Positions 43,175-54,065 of a DNA stretch of 64,000 nucleotides are shown in pieces; position 1 is the first letter of the stretch, and each line of letters opens with the position of its first letter. The notes beneath the pieces are model-generated. The model had not been told where the DNA came from and made no database searches. It saw only the letters and a program-made list of their open reading frames with translations. Origin of the DNA: CAWELS01 sp964468205 (GTDB taxonomy: Bacteria; Acidobacteriota; Terriglobia; Bryobacterales; Bryobacteraceae); the NCBI GenBank assembly GCA_964468205.1, contig CAYXVG010000022.1, forward strand, positions 1 to 64,000, given 5' to 3'. The position numbers and the translations under genes were made by a program.

Positions 43175-44479
43175 TTGAAGCGCCGCATCGTAACGCCGTT
43201 GACTGTTCTGGGCGCCGTTGGACTCGCCTACTACGCCGCGCAATACGCGATCGATTTTTTCGTCTACTGGCAGACAGCGCGCGTCTTCTTCCACTGGGGC
43301 GGCCCCGTCTACGGTTCCGAAACGGGCATGGCGTGGCCGATGTGGTACCGCTATCCTCCGCTCTTCCTCTTCGCGTTTTGGCCGGTCTCCCGCCTGCCGT
43401 TGGAGACCGCCGCAATGGCCTGGGCGCTATTGAAGTGCGGAGCGCTGGCTTGGCTCGCGGTGGCCGTGCGCCGGCGCACCGGCGGCTCATGGAAACACCT
43501 GCCGATCGCCGCCTGCATCGCCGCTCCGTACGTGTTTCTGGAGATTCGGTACGGTAACGCCCAGTTCCTGGTGTTCGCGCTTGCCGCCGCCGGACTATTC
43601 CAGTTGTCCAGACGCCCGCGCGCCGCCTCCGCGCTGCTCGGATTCGCCGCCGCCATCAAGCTATGGCCGGTATTCTTCTTCCCCATTCTAGCCGCCGCAA
43701 AACGCCGCCTCGAGGCCGTCTGGGCTGTTGCGGCGATGGGTCTGCTCTCCGCCCTTCCGGCGCTTCACCTCGGTTGGGATGAACACCGCCGGCTCCTGGT
43801 TCAATGGTGGGAACAAGAATCGGAAATCGTCGCGAGCGCCGTCGAGATCTGGTTCCCGAGCCAATCGCTTCTCGGCGTTATGAGCCGTTACCTCGTGGAG
43901 ATCCCGTACGAGCGCCTGCCGGACCCGGATTACCCCGCGATCAACCTCGTCTCCCTTGATGCCTCCCTCGTCTACGCCGTCTGGATCGTCATCGCGCTGG
44001 CCTGCTTCGGGTGGTTGTTATGGTTTGCCAGCCGGCACTGGGTAACCTCCCCGCTGGAGGTCATCGCGCTCTCCTTCTGCGTCCTGGTCTTTATCGAGCC
44101 GTATACACAAAAGCAAATCGCGCTGACCGTGTTGGCGCTGCCGGCGCTCGTCGCGGCCTTCCGCGCGCGCGTCATGCCGGCCTGGGGCCGCCAGTGCCTC
44201 TATGCGGCAGCCGTCATCGGAGTTGCCCAGCCGCTGCTCGGCCGCCATCAGAAACTGCTGCAAGTGCTGGGCGCTGACGTAGCGCTGACCGTGCTGCTCG
44301 CGCTGAGCCTGCTCTCGCTTTTGAAGTACCCCAGCCCGACCGCAAAGAAGCGCCCACTGGACCGGAGTGTGTCACCTGCCCCCGATGACTCGACGTTCGT
44401 GAACCCTACCCCCAACGCGCTGTTGACCGCAATGGCGGCCCGAGCGGACCTTAAGACCAACGTTAGAGAAGAAATGTAG
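43175..44479 (+). CDS. GT87-family (DUF2029) membrane glycosyltransferase
   Basis: A multi-spanning membrane protein of 434 residues with about 10 hydrophobic helices. The first loop contains the acidic residue of a GT-C fold (DFFVYWQTARVFFHWGGPVYG), and MWYRYPPLFLFAFWPVSRLP and LGFAAAIKLWPVFFFPIL are typical of GT87/DUF2029 mannosyltransferases that use polyprenyl-phosphate sugars. The last 50 residues are hydrophilic and variable. The start is TTG (43175), and the upstream region has no strong ribosome binding site. It is separated by 33 bases from the preceding oxidoreductase gene. The acceptor is unknown. Confidence 0.8.
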   Translation: MKRRIVTPLTVLGAVGLAYYAAQYAIDFFVYWQTARVFFHWGGPVYGSETGMAWPMWYRYPPLFLFAFWPVSRLPLETAAMAWALLKCGALAWLAVAVRRRTGGSWKHLPIAACIAAPYVFLEIRYGNAQFLVFALAAAGLFQLSRRPRAASALLGFAAAIKLWPVFFFPILAAAKRRLEAVWAVAAMGLLSALPALHLGWDEHRRLLVQWWEQESEIVASAVEIWFPSQSLLGVMSRYLVEIPYERLPDPDYPAINLVSLDASLVYAVWIVIALACFGWLLWFASRHWVTSPLEVIALSFCVLVFIEPYTQKQIALTVLALPALVAAFRARVMPAWGRQCLYAAAVIGVAQPLLGRHQKLLQVLGADVALTVLLALSLLSLLKYPSPTAKKRPLDRSVSPAPDDSTFVNPTPNALLTAMAARADLKTNVREEM

Positions 44480-44497
44480 AATGGCCGTGGAGATCCT

Positions 44498-45877
44498 ATG
44501 TTTGCAAGAGCCATCTGTTTCGCGGTATTGACCATCGCGTTGGCTTCGACCCAGAATGCCGGCCGTATCCAGCCGTCGGCGGAAAACCCGTCCTACTGGC
44601 AGTACCGGGGAGAAACCGTCCTGCTTCTGGGAGCGAGTGACGACGACAACCTGTTCCAGTGGCCGGATGCGGAACTCCGGAAGCAGCTTGACACGCTCCA
44701 GTCCGCCGGAGCCAACTACGTCCGGAATACGATGTCGGACCGCCGCGACCAGGGCTGGGAACTCTACCCGTACTTGCAACTCCCTGACGGCAAGTATGAT
44801 CTTGAACAGTGGAACCCGGACTACTGGCGGCGCTTCGAGCGTTTCCTCCGCTGGACGGAGGAGCGCGGCATCATCGTGCAAATCGAAGTGTGGGACCGTT
44901 TCGACTACAGCCGCGAGCACTGGCCGCCCCATCCGTATAACCCCAAGAATAACGTCACCTACACCGGAGAGGAATCCGGTCTTGCATCCGAGTACCCTGA
45001 CCACCCGGGCCGAAACAAACAACCGTTCTTCTTCACCACCCCGAAGCAGCGAAACAACGCGACTCTGCTGCGCCATCAGCTCCGCTTTGTCGAAAAGATG
45101 CTCTCCTACTCGCTCGCCCGCGGAAACGTGCTTTACTGCATGGACAACGAAACGAACGGAGAGGAAGAGTGGGGACGATTCTGGGCGGAGAAGATCAAGG
45201 CGGCGGCCAAGAACAAAGGCGTGAACGTCTTTGTTACCGAGATGTGGGACGCGTGGGACCTGAAGTCCGAGGAGCACCGCCGCACGATTGACCATCCCGA
45301 GCTCTACGACTTCGTCGACCTTTCGCAGAACAACCACAACAAGGGCGAAGTCCACTGGAACAACGCTCTGTGGGCCCGCGAGTATGTAGATTCCGTCAAG
45401 CGCCGGCCCATCAACACCGTGAAGACCTACGGCGCCGACAACAACAAGTTCGGACACACAAACCAGGACGGAGTGGAACGCTTCTTCCGTCACATGCTGG
45501 CGGGATTCGCCTCCGCACGGTTTCACCGCCCGCCTTCCGGATTGGGGGCCGGTGAAACCGCCACGGCTGCTGTAAGAGCGGCGCGCAAGCTCGAATCCGC
45601 GGTGCCGCTCTGGGATCTCTCGCCCCGCATGAAACTGTTGAGCGGCCGCGAGGAGAATGAAGCCTACCTGGCGGCCCGCCCCGGCCACGCGTACGCTCTC
45701 TACTTCACGGCGGGAGGATCGGTTGGGCTACGTCTCGAGCCCGGCACCTACTCTCTACGGTGGATAGCGGCGGACACCGGCGAGTGGGGTGCAACCGCAC
45801 AACTCTCCGGCGGCGGGCCTGTGCCAATCGAGGTTCCGGGCGCTGGCAACTGGCTGGCCGTGATAATGAAACAATAA
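44498..45877 (+). CDS. Exported glycoside hydrolase-like TIM-barrel protein
   Basis: A 459-residue exported protein (signal peptide MFARAICFAVLTIALAST). The mature part opens with RIQPSAENPSYWQYRGETVLLLGASDDDNLFQW, like the DUF4038/GH140-type TIM-barrel proteins. Potential catalytic acidic residues lie in YCMDNETNGEEEWGRFW (Glu, about 212-225) and VFVTEMWDAWD. A C-terminal beta-sandwich (about 380-459: GSVGLRLEPGTYSLRWI) may be carbohydrate-binding. No CAZy family can be named with certainty. The start is 18 bases after the GT87 stop codon. It probably acts on polysaccharides in the periplasm or outside. Confidence 0.7.
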   Translation: MFARAICFAVLTIALASTQNAGRIQPSAENPSYWQYRGETVLLLGASDDDNLFQWPDAELRKQLDTLQSAGANYVRNTMSDRRDQGWELYPYLQLPDGKYDLEQWNPDYWRRFERFLRWTEERGIIVQIEVWDRFDYSREHWPPHPYNPKNNVTYTGEESGLASEYPDHPGRNKQPFFFTTPKQRNNATLLRHQLRFVEKMLSYSLARGNVLYCMDNETNGEEEWGRFWAEKIKAAAKNKGVNVFVTEMWDAWDLKSEEHRRTIDHPELYDFVDLSQNNHNKGEVHWNNALWAREYVDSVKRRPINTVKTYGADNNKFGHTNQDGVERFFRHMLAGFASARFHRPPSGLGAGETATAAVRAARKLESAVPLWDLSPRMKLLSGREENEAYLAARPGHAYALYFTAGGSVGLRLEPGTYSLRWIAADTGEWGATAQLSGGGPVPIEVPGAGNWLAVIMKQ

Positions 45878-45916
45878 GGCGTTCCCACGCGAGTGTAAAG
45901 CGCCACACCGCCAACG

Positions 45917-47614
45917 ATGAAATACGTCCTATCTCAACTCGTTAGTTTTGTTGGCGAACGGCCTGTCCGCCGAAACCTGGGGATCTTGGCAAAGTATCTC
46001 CTCTTCGTCGTCGGCGTCATCAGCGTCTATTCGGTGCTTTTCCACTTCATCATGGTCAACGTCGAGGGACAGCGGCACTCATGGCTGACCGGTGTCTACT
46101 GGACGCTGACGGTGATGAGCACCCTCGGCTTCGGCGATATCACCTTCCACAGCGATCTCGGCCGGCTGTTCAGCATCGTCGTGCTCCTCAGCGGCGTCGT
46201 GCTGCTCCTGATCATGCTGCCGTTCGTGTTTATCCGCTATTTCTACGCCCCGTGGATTGAGGCCCAGATTCGCTTGCATGCTCCGCGTAAGGTTCCCGAG
46301 GGCACGAGTGGACATGTCATCATCTGCCGCTACGACACTATCTGCCCGGGTTTACTTCAGAAGCTGCGCTTCAACCGGATTCCCTACTTCGTGCTCGAAT
46401 CCGATCCGGTGAAGGCGGCGCAAATGATTAGTGAGGATATTTCGGTGATCGCCGGCGAGATCGATAGCCGGCTGACGTACGAGAGTCTGCGCGTCCCGGA
46501 CGCGCGCATGGTGTTCGTCAATGCCGAAGACGCGGTGAACAGCAACGTTACGCTGACGGTTCGGGAAGTGAGCCAAGAGGTTCCCGTGGTCACGCTCGCC
46601 GAAGCTGAAGATGCGGTGGACATTCTCGAGCTCAGCGGCGCCAGTCAGGTTCTCTCGCTCAAGCGCAGGCTCGGCGAGAATCTGGCCGCCCGCACCAACG
46701 CCGGAGCAAGTGTGGCCCACTCGGTTGGCTCCTTCAAGGGGCTTCAAATTGCCGAGTTTGTCGCACATGGCACGAACCTCGCCGGGAAGACTCTCAGGGA
46801 ATCCCGGTTGCGCGAACTCACCGGCGTCAGCGTCGTCGGCGTTTGGGAACGAGGCGCTCTGCGGCCCGCTCACCCGGAACTCCGCTTCCCGGATCTGGCC
46901 GTGCCGGTCGTCATCGGATCCAGCGAGCAGATTGACAAGCTCAACTCATTGCTGATCGGCGGCGCATCGAAAGATCGTCCGGTGCTGGTCATCGGCGGGG
47001 GACGAGTCGGCCGCGCTGTATCCAGGGCGCTCCTGCCGCGTGGCGCGCCGGTTCACGTCATAGACAAAAAGGAGGGCCGCGCGGCAATGCTTGGCCCGGA
47101 AGTCCGGTTCTTCGAAGGCGACGCGGCCGACCGGAACGTGCTCCGCACGGCCGGACTCGACGACGCTAGCGCGGTTGTCCTCACCACCAACGAAGACGCC
47201 GTGAACATTTACCTGGCCGTCTATTTCCGGCGGCTGCATCCGGGACTCAACATTGTCAGCCGCATCACGCACGAGAGAAACACCGAGTCAATCTATCGCG
47301 CAGGCGCCGACTCGGTGCTCAGCTACTCCTCGCTTGGGGCGGAGTACGTCATCTCGCTGTTGTTGGGACGCGAGCCTGTCCTGCTTGGCGCGGCCGCCGA
47401 TTTCTTCCTCGCGCCGGTACCGAAGACTCTTGCGGGAACGCCCCTCGGAAAGAGCCAGATCGGCGCCCGCACCGGCCTCATCGTGATCGCCGTCGAGGAT
47501 GGCGGGCAGACCATCAGCGCTCCCCCTCCGTCTTTGCCGCTGCCGCCGGATGGCCGTCTCCTCATGCTCGGAACCCCTGCGCAACGGCAGTCTTTCTCCG
47601 CGGCCTTCGGGTGA
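45917..47614 (+). CDS. Potassium channel protein with two RCK/TrkA domains
   Basis: A K+ channel subunit of 565 residues. Two helices (26-46 and 82-106) flank a pore loop containing the selectivity filter TLGFGD (69-74). Then two cytoplasmic TrkA-N/RCK modules follow. The first (from 132, HVIICRYDTICPGLL) has a degenerate nucleotide loop. The second (from 353, VLVIGGGRVGRAVSRALL) keeps the GGGRVG motif that binds NAD(H) or another nucleotide. TrkA-C domains lie around 250-335 and at the C-terminus. It resembles Kch/MthK-type channels with the duplication inside one chain. The gap to the preceding gene is 39 bases. Confidence 0.87.
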   Translation: MKYVLSQLVSFVGERPVRRNLGILAKYLLFVVGVISVYSVLFHFIMVNVEGQRHSWLTGVYWTLTVMSTLGFGDITFHSDLGRLFSIVVLLSGVVLLLIMLPFVFIRYFYAPWIEAQIRLHAPRKVPEGTSGHVIICRYDTICPGLLQKLRFNRIPYFVLESDPVKAAQMISEDISVIAGEIDSRLTYESLRVPDARMVFVNAEDAVNSNVTLTVREVSQEVPVVTLAEAEDAVDILELSGASQVLSLKRRLGENLAARTNAGASVAHSVGSFKGLQIAEFVAHGTNLAGKTLRESRLRELTGVSVVGVWERGALRPAHPELRFPDLAVPVVIGSSEQIDKLNSLLIGGASKDRPVLVIGGGRVGRAVSRALLPRGAPVHVIDKKEGRAAMLGPEVRFFEGDAADRNVLRTAGLDDASAVVLTTNEDAVNIYLAVYFRRLHPGLNIVSRITHERNTESIYRAGADSVLSYSSLGAEYVISLLLGREPVLLGAAADFFLAPVPKTLAGTPLGKSQIGARTGLIVIAVEDGGQTISAPPPSLPLPPDGRLLMLGTPAQRQSFSAAFG

Positions 47615-47726
47615 TACGGACAGCGCCCGGCAGCGGTCGTATTCATACTCCGCCCGCTTGTGAGACAATTCTCATTTGGCCGCCAGAATTCACTGCCGCC
47701 GGATCAGGTGACCCTCGAAGTAACGA

Positions 47727-48428
47727 ATGTCGAAACCCGTCCCCCCCGAAAAACGCGACACATCCTTGATGCAGGAGATGTTCCACACCATCTCCCCCCG
47801 CTACGATCTGATCACCAGGATGTTCTCCTACGGCATGGACCCAGCTTGGAAACGCAAGGCCGTGGAACGCGCTGGGCTCCCGGCGGGCGCCGATGTGCTG
47901 GACCTTGCTTGCGGCACCGGCGATTTCTCGAAGCTTGTCCTCAACCGCGACCAAACGGCGCGGCCGGTATCTGCCGATCTCACTCTCAACATGCTGCGGC
48001 TCGCCCGCCAGGACGGCCTGCCCTATCCGGTCTGCGCCGACGCCATGCGGCTTCCCTTCCCCAGCGAAAGCTTTGACGCCATCTTCGTCGGCTACGGCCT
48101 CCGCAACTTTCCCAACCTCGCCGCGGCCTTGACCGAGATGCGCCGCGTCCTGAGGCCCGGCGGAAAGCTTGTGAGCCTGGACTTCTTCCTCCCCGGCAAC
48201 CCTTTGTTCCGGCCCCTCTACCTTGGCTACCTCTATCTGCAGGGCTGGATCTGGGGTCTGCTTCTGCACGGTCGCCCGCGCATCTACACTTACATTCCCG
48301 ACTCCATTTCGAGTTTCGTCTCCATCGCGGGCTACAGCGAGATGCTGCACCAAGCAGGGTATTCGTTGGTGGACTCGAACGGCTTCATCCTCGGCGGCAT
48401 CGGCGTTCACTGGGCGGCGCGAACGTGA
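47727..48428 (+). CDS. ubiE: UbiE/MenG methyltransferase (demethylmenaquinone methyltransferase)
   Basis: A SAM-dependent C-methyltransferase of 233 residues for the last step of menaquinone or ubiquinone synthesis. Motifs are TISPRYDLITRMFSYGMDPAWKR (family signature, about 21-43), the SAM-binding VLDLACGTGDFSKL (57-70), and LRNFPNLAAALTEMRRVLRPGG with the motif after it. The length is normal. The organism group generally uses menaquinone, so MenG is the more likely role. It stands alone in the operon; no other men genes are visible nearby. An inverted repeat (TGAGA-CAAT-TCTCA, 47661-47674) lies after the channel gene. Confidence 0.88.
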   Translation: MSKPVPPEKRDTSLMQEMFHTISPRYDLITRMFSYGMDPAWKRKAVERAGLPAGADVLDLACGTGDFSKLVLNRDQTARPVSADLTLNMLRLARQDGLPYPVCADAMRLPFPSESFDAIFVGYGLRNFPNLAAALTEMRRVLRPGGKLVSLDFFLPGNPLFRPLYLGYLYLQGWIWGLLLHGRPRIYTYIPDSISSFVSIAGYSEMLHQAGYSLVDSNGFILGGIGVHWAART

Positions 48429-48516
48429 GGGAACCGTCACCGGCGCGCTCGAAACGGCAACCCGGATAAGGCTCCTCCAGCCGTGATACAGTAACAGCCG
48501 TCAGGAGAAAGCCAGC

Positions 48517-49746
48517 ATGCAAATGAACACGTCGCGCAGAACCATTCTTTCTGGAGCGTTCGCCTCTATGGGTCTTGGCGCGTTCCAAAAAGCCGAGGCG
48601 GCCGCGCAGGCAACAAACTCCCCGGTCGCCGCCAGAGACAACCTCAAGATCACCAAACTGGAGACTTTCCTGGTGAGGCCGCGCTGGCTGTTTCTGAAAG
48701 TCCACACGGACGCCGGAATTACCGGGCTTGGCGAGCCGATCACCGAAGGGCGCGCCATCACCTGCCAGGCGGCGGTAAAGGAAATCGAGCCCTACCTCGT
48801 GGGCAAGGACCCGCGACGAGTCGTGCATCACTGGCAGGCCATCTACCGCCATGCCTTCTACCGCGGCGGCCCCATACTCACGAGCGCCCTGAGCGGCATC
48901 GACCAGGCGCTCTGGGACATCAAAGGCAAGGCTCTGGGAGTTCCCGTCTACGAACTGCTGGGCGGCCCGACCCGCGACCGGGTCCGGGTGTACGCTCACG
49001 CCCGGTCTCCGGAAGCAATGCGCGAGGCTCTCAAACAGGGCTTCACAGCGTTCAAGACCGGGCCCGCCAAGCGGCGGCCGGCGCGCTATGTCGAGACCCC
49101 CGCCCAAGTCGCCTACGCGGCCGAGAGGTTCAAGGAACTGCGCGATATCGTCGGCGAGGACGTCGACATCGGCGTGGATTTTCACGGCGCCATCAGTCCC
49201 GCCACGGCGAAGCTGCTGATCAAGGCCCTCGAACCGTACAACCCCATGTTCATCGAAGAGCCGTGCCAGGCGCAGAATCACGACGTCATGGCCGACATCG
49301 CCCGCGGCACCCACCTGCCCATCGCCACCGGCGAGCGCGTCTTCACCAAATGGGGCTTCCGGCGGGTGCTGGAAACCGGCGCGGCGACAATCCTGCAGCC
49401 GGACCTTTGCCACGCCGGCGGAATCACGGAATGCCGATTGATCGCGGGCATGGCCGAAGCCTATTACGCGGCCATCGCGCCGCACAATCCGCTCGGTCCG
49501 ATCTCGCTCGCAGCGGGCGTCCAACTCGCCGCGGCCATACCAAACTTCCTCATCCAGGAACAGGTATCTCTCGGCGAAGGCTACATCAAGAAACCCTTCA
49601 CCGTCCGCGAAGGCTACCTTGACCTGCCCACCGGTCCCGGACTCGGCATCGAACTCGACGAGGACGCCTTGGCGGACAAGATTGGACACGACTGGCAAAA
49701 TCCCATGACCTACGACGCCGACGACGGCAGTGTCGTCGATTGGTAA
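48517..49746 (+). CDS. D-galactonate dehydratase-like enolase-superfamily protein with Tat-like signal
   Basis: A 409-residue mandelate racemase/enolase-superfamily acid-sugar dehydratase. The metal ligands are Asp221, Glu247 and Glu273, with His223 (VDFHG) and His323 (APHNPLG) as acid/base residues. Their spacings (2, 26, 26 and 50) match those of E. coli D-galactonate dehydratase (D183, H185, E209, E235, H285), so galactonate dehydration to 2-keto-3-deoxygalactonate is the best prediction. Unexpectedly, the N-terminus (SRRTILSGAFASMGLGAF) resembles a twin-arginine signal; the known enzymes are cytoplasmic. A good ribosome binding site (CAGGAGAAAG) precedes the gene. No dgoK or dgoA is adjacent. 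Confidence 0.88.
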   Translation: MQMNTSRRTILSGAFASMGLGAFQKAEAAAQATNSPVAARDNLKITKLETFLVRPRWLFLKVHTDAGITGLGEPITEGRAITCQAAVKEIEPYLVGKDPRRVVHHWQAIYRHAFYRGGPILTSALSGIDQALWDIKGKALGVPVYELLGGPTRDRVRVYAHARSPEAMREALKQGFTAFKTGPAKRRPARYVETPAQVAYAAERFKELRDIVGEDVDIGVDFHGAISPATAKLLIKALEPYNPMFIEEPCQAQNHDVMADIARGTHLPIATGERVFTKWGFRRVLETGAATILQPDLCHAGGITECRLIAGMAEAYYAAIAPHNPLGPISLAAGVQLAAAIPNFLIQEQVSLGEGYIKKPFTVREGYLDLPTGPGLGIELDEDALADKIGHDWQNPMTYDADDGSVVDW

Positions 49747-49827
49747 AACGAAGAACAGGTCCAGTTCTCACTTTCTGTACTAATCCGTATTCCCTTGCCG
49801 ATATGGGTATTTGAGCGAGGGTGTGTT

Positions 49828-50688
49828 TTGAGTCTGACTGCTGAGCTGTCTCTCCGACCACCAGCTTTGCGGGATGTGCCAACCTTCCCGCCGGTGGCAG
49901 CACGGCTAATGCGGCTGGTATCCGAAGACGAGGGTTCGTTTTCCTATAAGGATGTGGCCGATCTCATCCGGGCCGACGTCGGCTTTTCGGTCGAGGTGCT
50001 GCGCCTTGCCAACTCCCCGGTCTTTGGCTTCCGCTACGAAATCCGCGACATCCCGCACGCGATTGCGGTCCTGGGAATCAATCGTTTGCGGGCCATCACC
50101 ACCACGCTCGCCATGAAGGAAATTCTCATGAAAAGCCGCCGGAGCGACGCAGTCCAGCGGTCCTGGCGACACAATCTCGCCACCGCGCTTGCCTGCGAAA
50201 TCATCGCCGGCGCGTTCTGGATAGAAAGCGGGCTCGGCTACACCGCCGGACTGCTGCACGATGTCGGACTCCTCGCGCTGGTCGCCGCCAACACCGACAC
50301 CTACGCCGGCCTCATCAACTCGGCAGTTCCCGAGATTGAGGACTTCCTGCGGCGGGAGCGGGAACTGGTGGGAATCAATCACTGCCAGGCCGGCCACTGG
50401 CTGCTCACCGATTGGGACCTCCCCGAGGAATTCCGCGTCGTCGCCGCGAATCACCATGGCCAGCTCGACGAAGCGGAATCGGATGTGGTGAGACTCGTCT
50501 CAATCGGCTGTACCGCCGCTACCATGGCCGGCTTTCCGGTGACCACCCATGAAACTGTCTGGCAGCCAGAGCAGGTGATCCGGCTACTCCCCGAAAAGGT
50601 GCAGCCCCGATACCGCGAAAAACTCGCGGACTTCCCCCTGGAAGTGGCAACGAAAATCAACTCGTTCGATTGTGATTTCCTCACCTGA
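49828..50688 (+). CDS. HDOD-domain protein
   Basis: A 286-residue HDOD-domain protein, related to HD phosphohydrolases and common in signalling. Core segments are LRDVPTFPPVAARLMRLVSEDE, ADVGFSVEVLRLANSPVFGF, HAIAVLGINRLRAITTTLAM and TAGLLHDVGLLALVA, which contains the HD pair; other metal-ligand histidines are reduced, as usual in HDOD. The TTG at 49828 is chosen because GAGGGTGTG precedes it and it opens the conserved part; an upstream TTG at 49795 is possible. It is followed by an aminotransferase gene. Its regulatory target is unknown. Confidence 0.78.
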   Translation: MSLTAELSLRPPALRDVPTFPPVAARLMRLVSEDEGSFSYKDVADLIRADVGFSVEVLRLANSPVFGFRYEIRDIPHAIAVLGINRLRAITTTLAMKEILMKSRRSDAVQRSWRHNLATALACEIIAGAFWIESGLGYTAGLLHDVGLLALVAANTDTYAGLINSAVPEIEDFLRRERELVGINHCQAGHWLLTDWDLPEEFRVVAANHHGQLDEAESDVVRLVSIGCTAATMAGFPVTTHETVWQPEQVIRLLPEKVQPRYREKLADFPLEVATKINSFDCDFLT

Positions 50689-50763
50689 ACCAGCCGCTCG
50701 GCGGCCAGCCGCCCTTGACAGCCCTATGAGAGGAGTTCTCTACTAAACCAAAGGGACCCCTGG

Positions 50764-52059
50764 ATGGGTATTTCATCAACCAACTTTCACACCGTCAACC
50801 TGAATCTCAATGTCCGCGGGCTGTATCCGTCCGCCACGCTGGCCATCAACGAGAAATCGAACGAGTTGAAGCGGCAGGGACGCAAGGTCTACAAGCTCGG
50901 CCTCGGCCAATCTCCGTTTCCCGTGGCTCTGCCCGTGGTGGAGGCGCTCCGCGCCCACGCCTTTCAGAAGGACTATCTGCCCGTAAAGGGGCTGCCGGAA
51001 CTGCGCAATGCCGTCGCCGAGTACCATGGGCAGCTTCAGCAGATAGCCCGTACCGGTGAGGATGTGCTGGTGGGGCCGGGATCGAAGGAACTGATGTTCA
51101 TTCTCCAACTCGTCTACTATGGCGATTTGCTGATTCCCACCCCGAGTTGGGTCTCCTACGCCCCGCAGGCGCAGATTATCGGACGCAGGGTTACTTGGCT
51201 GCCGACCATCAAGAGCAACGGCTGGCGGCTGATGCCCGACGAGCTCGACCGGCTCTGCCGGGCGGATCCGGATCGTCCCCGGATCGTCATTCTCAACTAC
51301 CCCAACAATCCCACTGGACTCACTTACAGCGAAGCCGAGCTGCAGGCTCTCGCCGCCGTCGCCCGCAAGTACAAGGTGATCCTGCTCTCCGATGAAATCT
51401 ATGGCGAGCTACATCATTACGGGGAGCATATCTCCATCGCCCACTACTACCCCGAAGGCACCATTATTTCGGGAGGCTTGAGCAAGTGGTGCGGCGCCGG
51501 CGGCTGGCGGCTTGGAACCTTCACGTTTCCCGCGGGCCTGCGCTGGCTGCTGGATTCGATGGCGGTGGTGGCAAGCGAAACCTTCACTTCCACCAGCGCA
51601 CCGATTCAGTACGCGGCGGTTCGCGCCTTCCAAGGCGGCAGCGAAATTGAGCATTACCTCATGCACGCCCGCCGCATTCTGCGGTCGCTGGGGCAGCTTT
51701 GCGCCCGCCGCTTGCAATCGGCCGGCATCGATGTGCACGCACCCGAAGGAGCCTTCTATCTCTTCCCCGACTTCACCCCGCACACCCCGGAGCTGAATCG
51801 CCGCGGCATTAGTACAAGCCGCGACTTCTGCACCACACTGCTCGAGGAGACCGGCGTGGCTCTGCTGCCCGGTAGCGATTTTGGCCGGCCGGTCGAGGAA
51901 TATACCGCCCGGCTCGCTTACGTCGATTTCGCCGGTTCTCACGCCCTCAGCATCGCCGAGGCCATGCCGCCGGACCGGGAGTTGGATGACCACTTCCTCA
52001 CGCTGCATTGCGGCAAGGTTCTCGAAGCGGTCGAGGTCCTCTGCGACTGGCTACAATAA
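50764..52059 (+). CDS. Class I/II PLP-dependent aminotransferase
   Basis: A 431-residue aspartate-aminotransferase-fold enzyme. Recognisable are YKLGLGQSPFPVALP, LVGPGSKELMFILQLVYYGD, LNYPNNPTGLTYSEAEL and the PLP-binding Lys241 in SGGLSKWCGAGGWRLG. The GGLSKW segment and the overall length suggest a kynurenine/methionine- or aspartate-type aminotransferase, but the substrate is not predictable. GGATGG just before the ATG region and the 8-base gap to the acetoacetyl-CoA synthetase gene indicate the two are co-transcribed. A short TTGACA upstream (50715-50720) lacks a properly spaced -10. Confidence 0.87.
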   Translation: MGISSTNFHTVNLNLNVRGLYPSATLAINEKSNELKRQGRKVYKLGLGQSPFPVALPVVEALRAHAFQKDYLPVKGLPELRNAVAEYHGQLQQIARTGEDVLVGPGSKELMFILQLVYYGDLLIPTPSWVSYAPQAQIIGRRVTWLPTIKSNGWRLMPDELDRLCRADPDRPRIVILNYPNNPTGLTYSEAELQALAAVARKYKVILLSDEIYGELHHYGEHISIAHYYPEGTIISGGLSKWCGAGGWRLGTFTFPAGLRWLLDSMAVVASETFTSTSAPIQYAAVRAFQGGSEIEHYLMHARRILRSLGQLCARRLQSAGIDVHAPEGAFYLFPDFTPHTPELNRRGISTSRDFCTTLLEETGVALLPGSDFGRPVEEYTARLAYVDFAGSHALSIAEAMPPDRELDDHFLTLHCGKVLEAVEVLCDWLQ

Positions 52060-52067
52060 TAGGTCCA

Positions 52068-54014
<1,947 letters not shown>

Positions 54015-54065
54015 GCGGCAAGCGGAACAATTCACCGGCTCGCTGATCGGCGTTGACGCGCCACC

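Noticed and set aside
41720..43294. Antisense frame of 524 codons across the Gfo/Idh gene
   Set aside because: Typical mirror of a GC-rich gene: valine-, histidine- and aspartate-rich without domains.
50715..50746. TTGACA and TACTAA upstream of the aminotransferase gene as a promoter
   Set aside because: The spacing is 20 bases, too long for a normal sigma-70 promoter.
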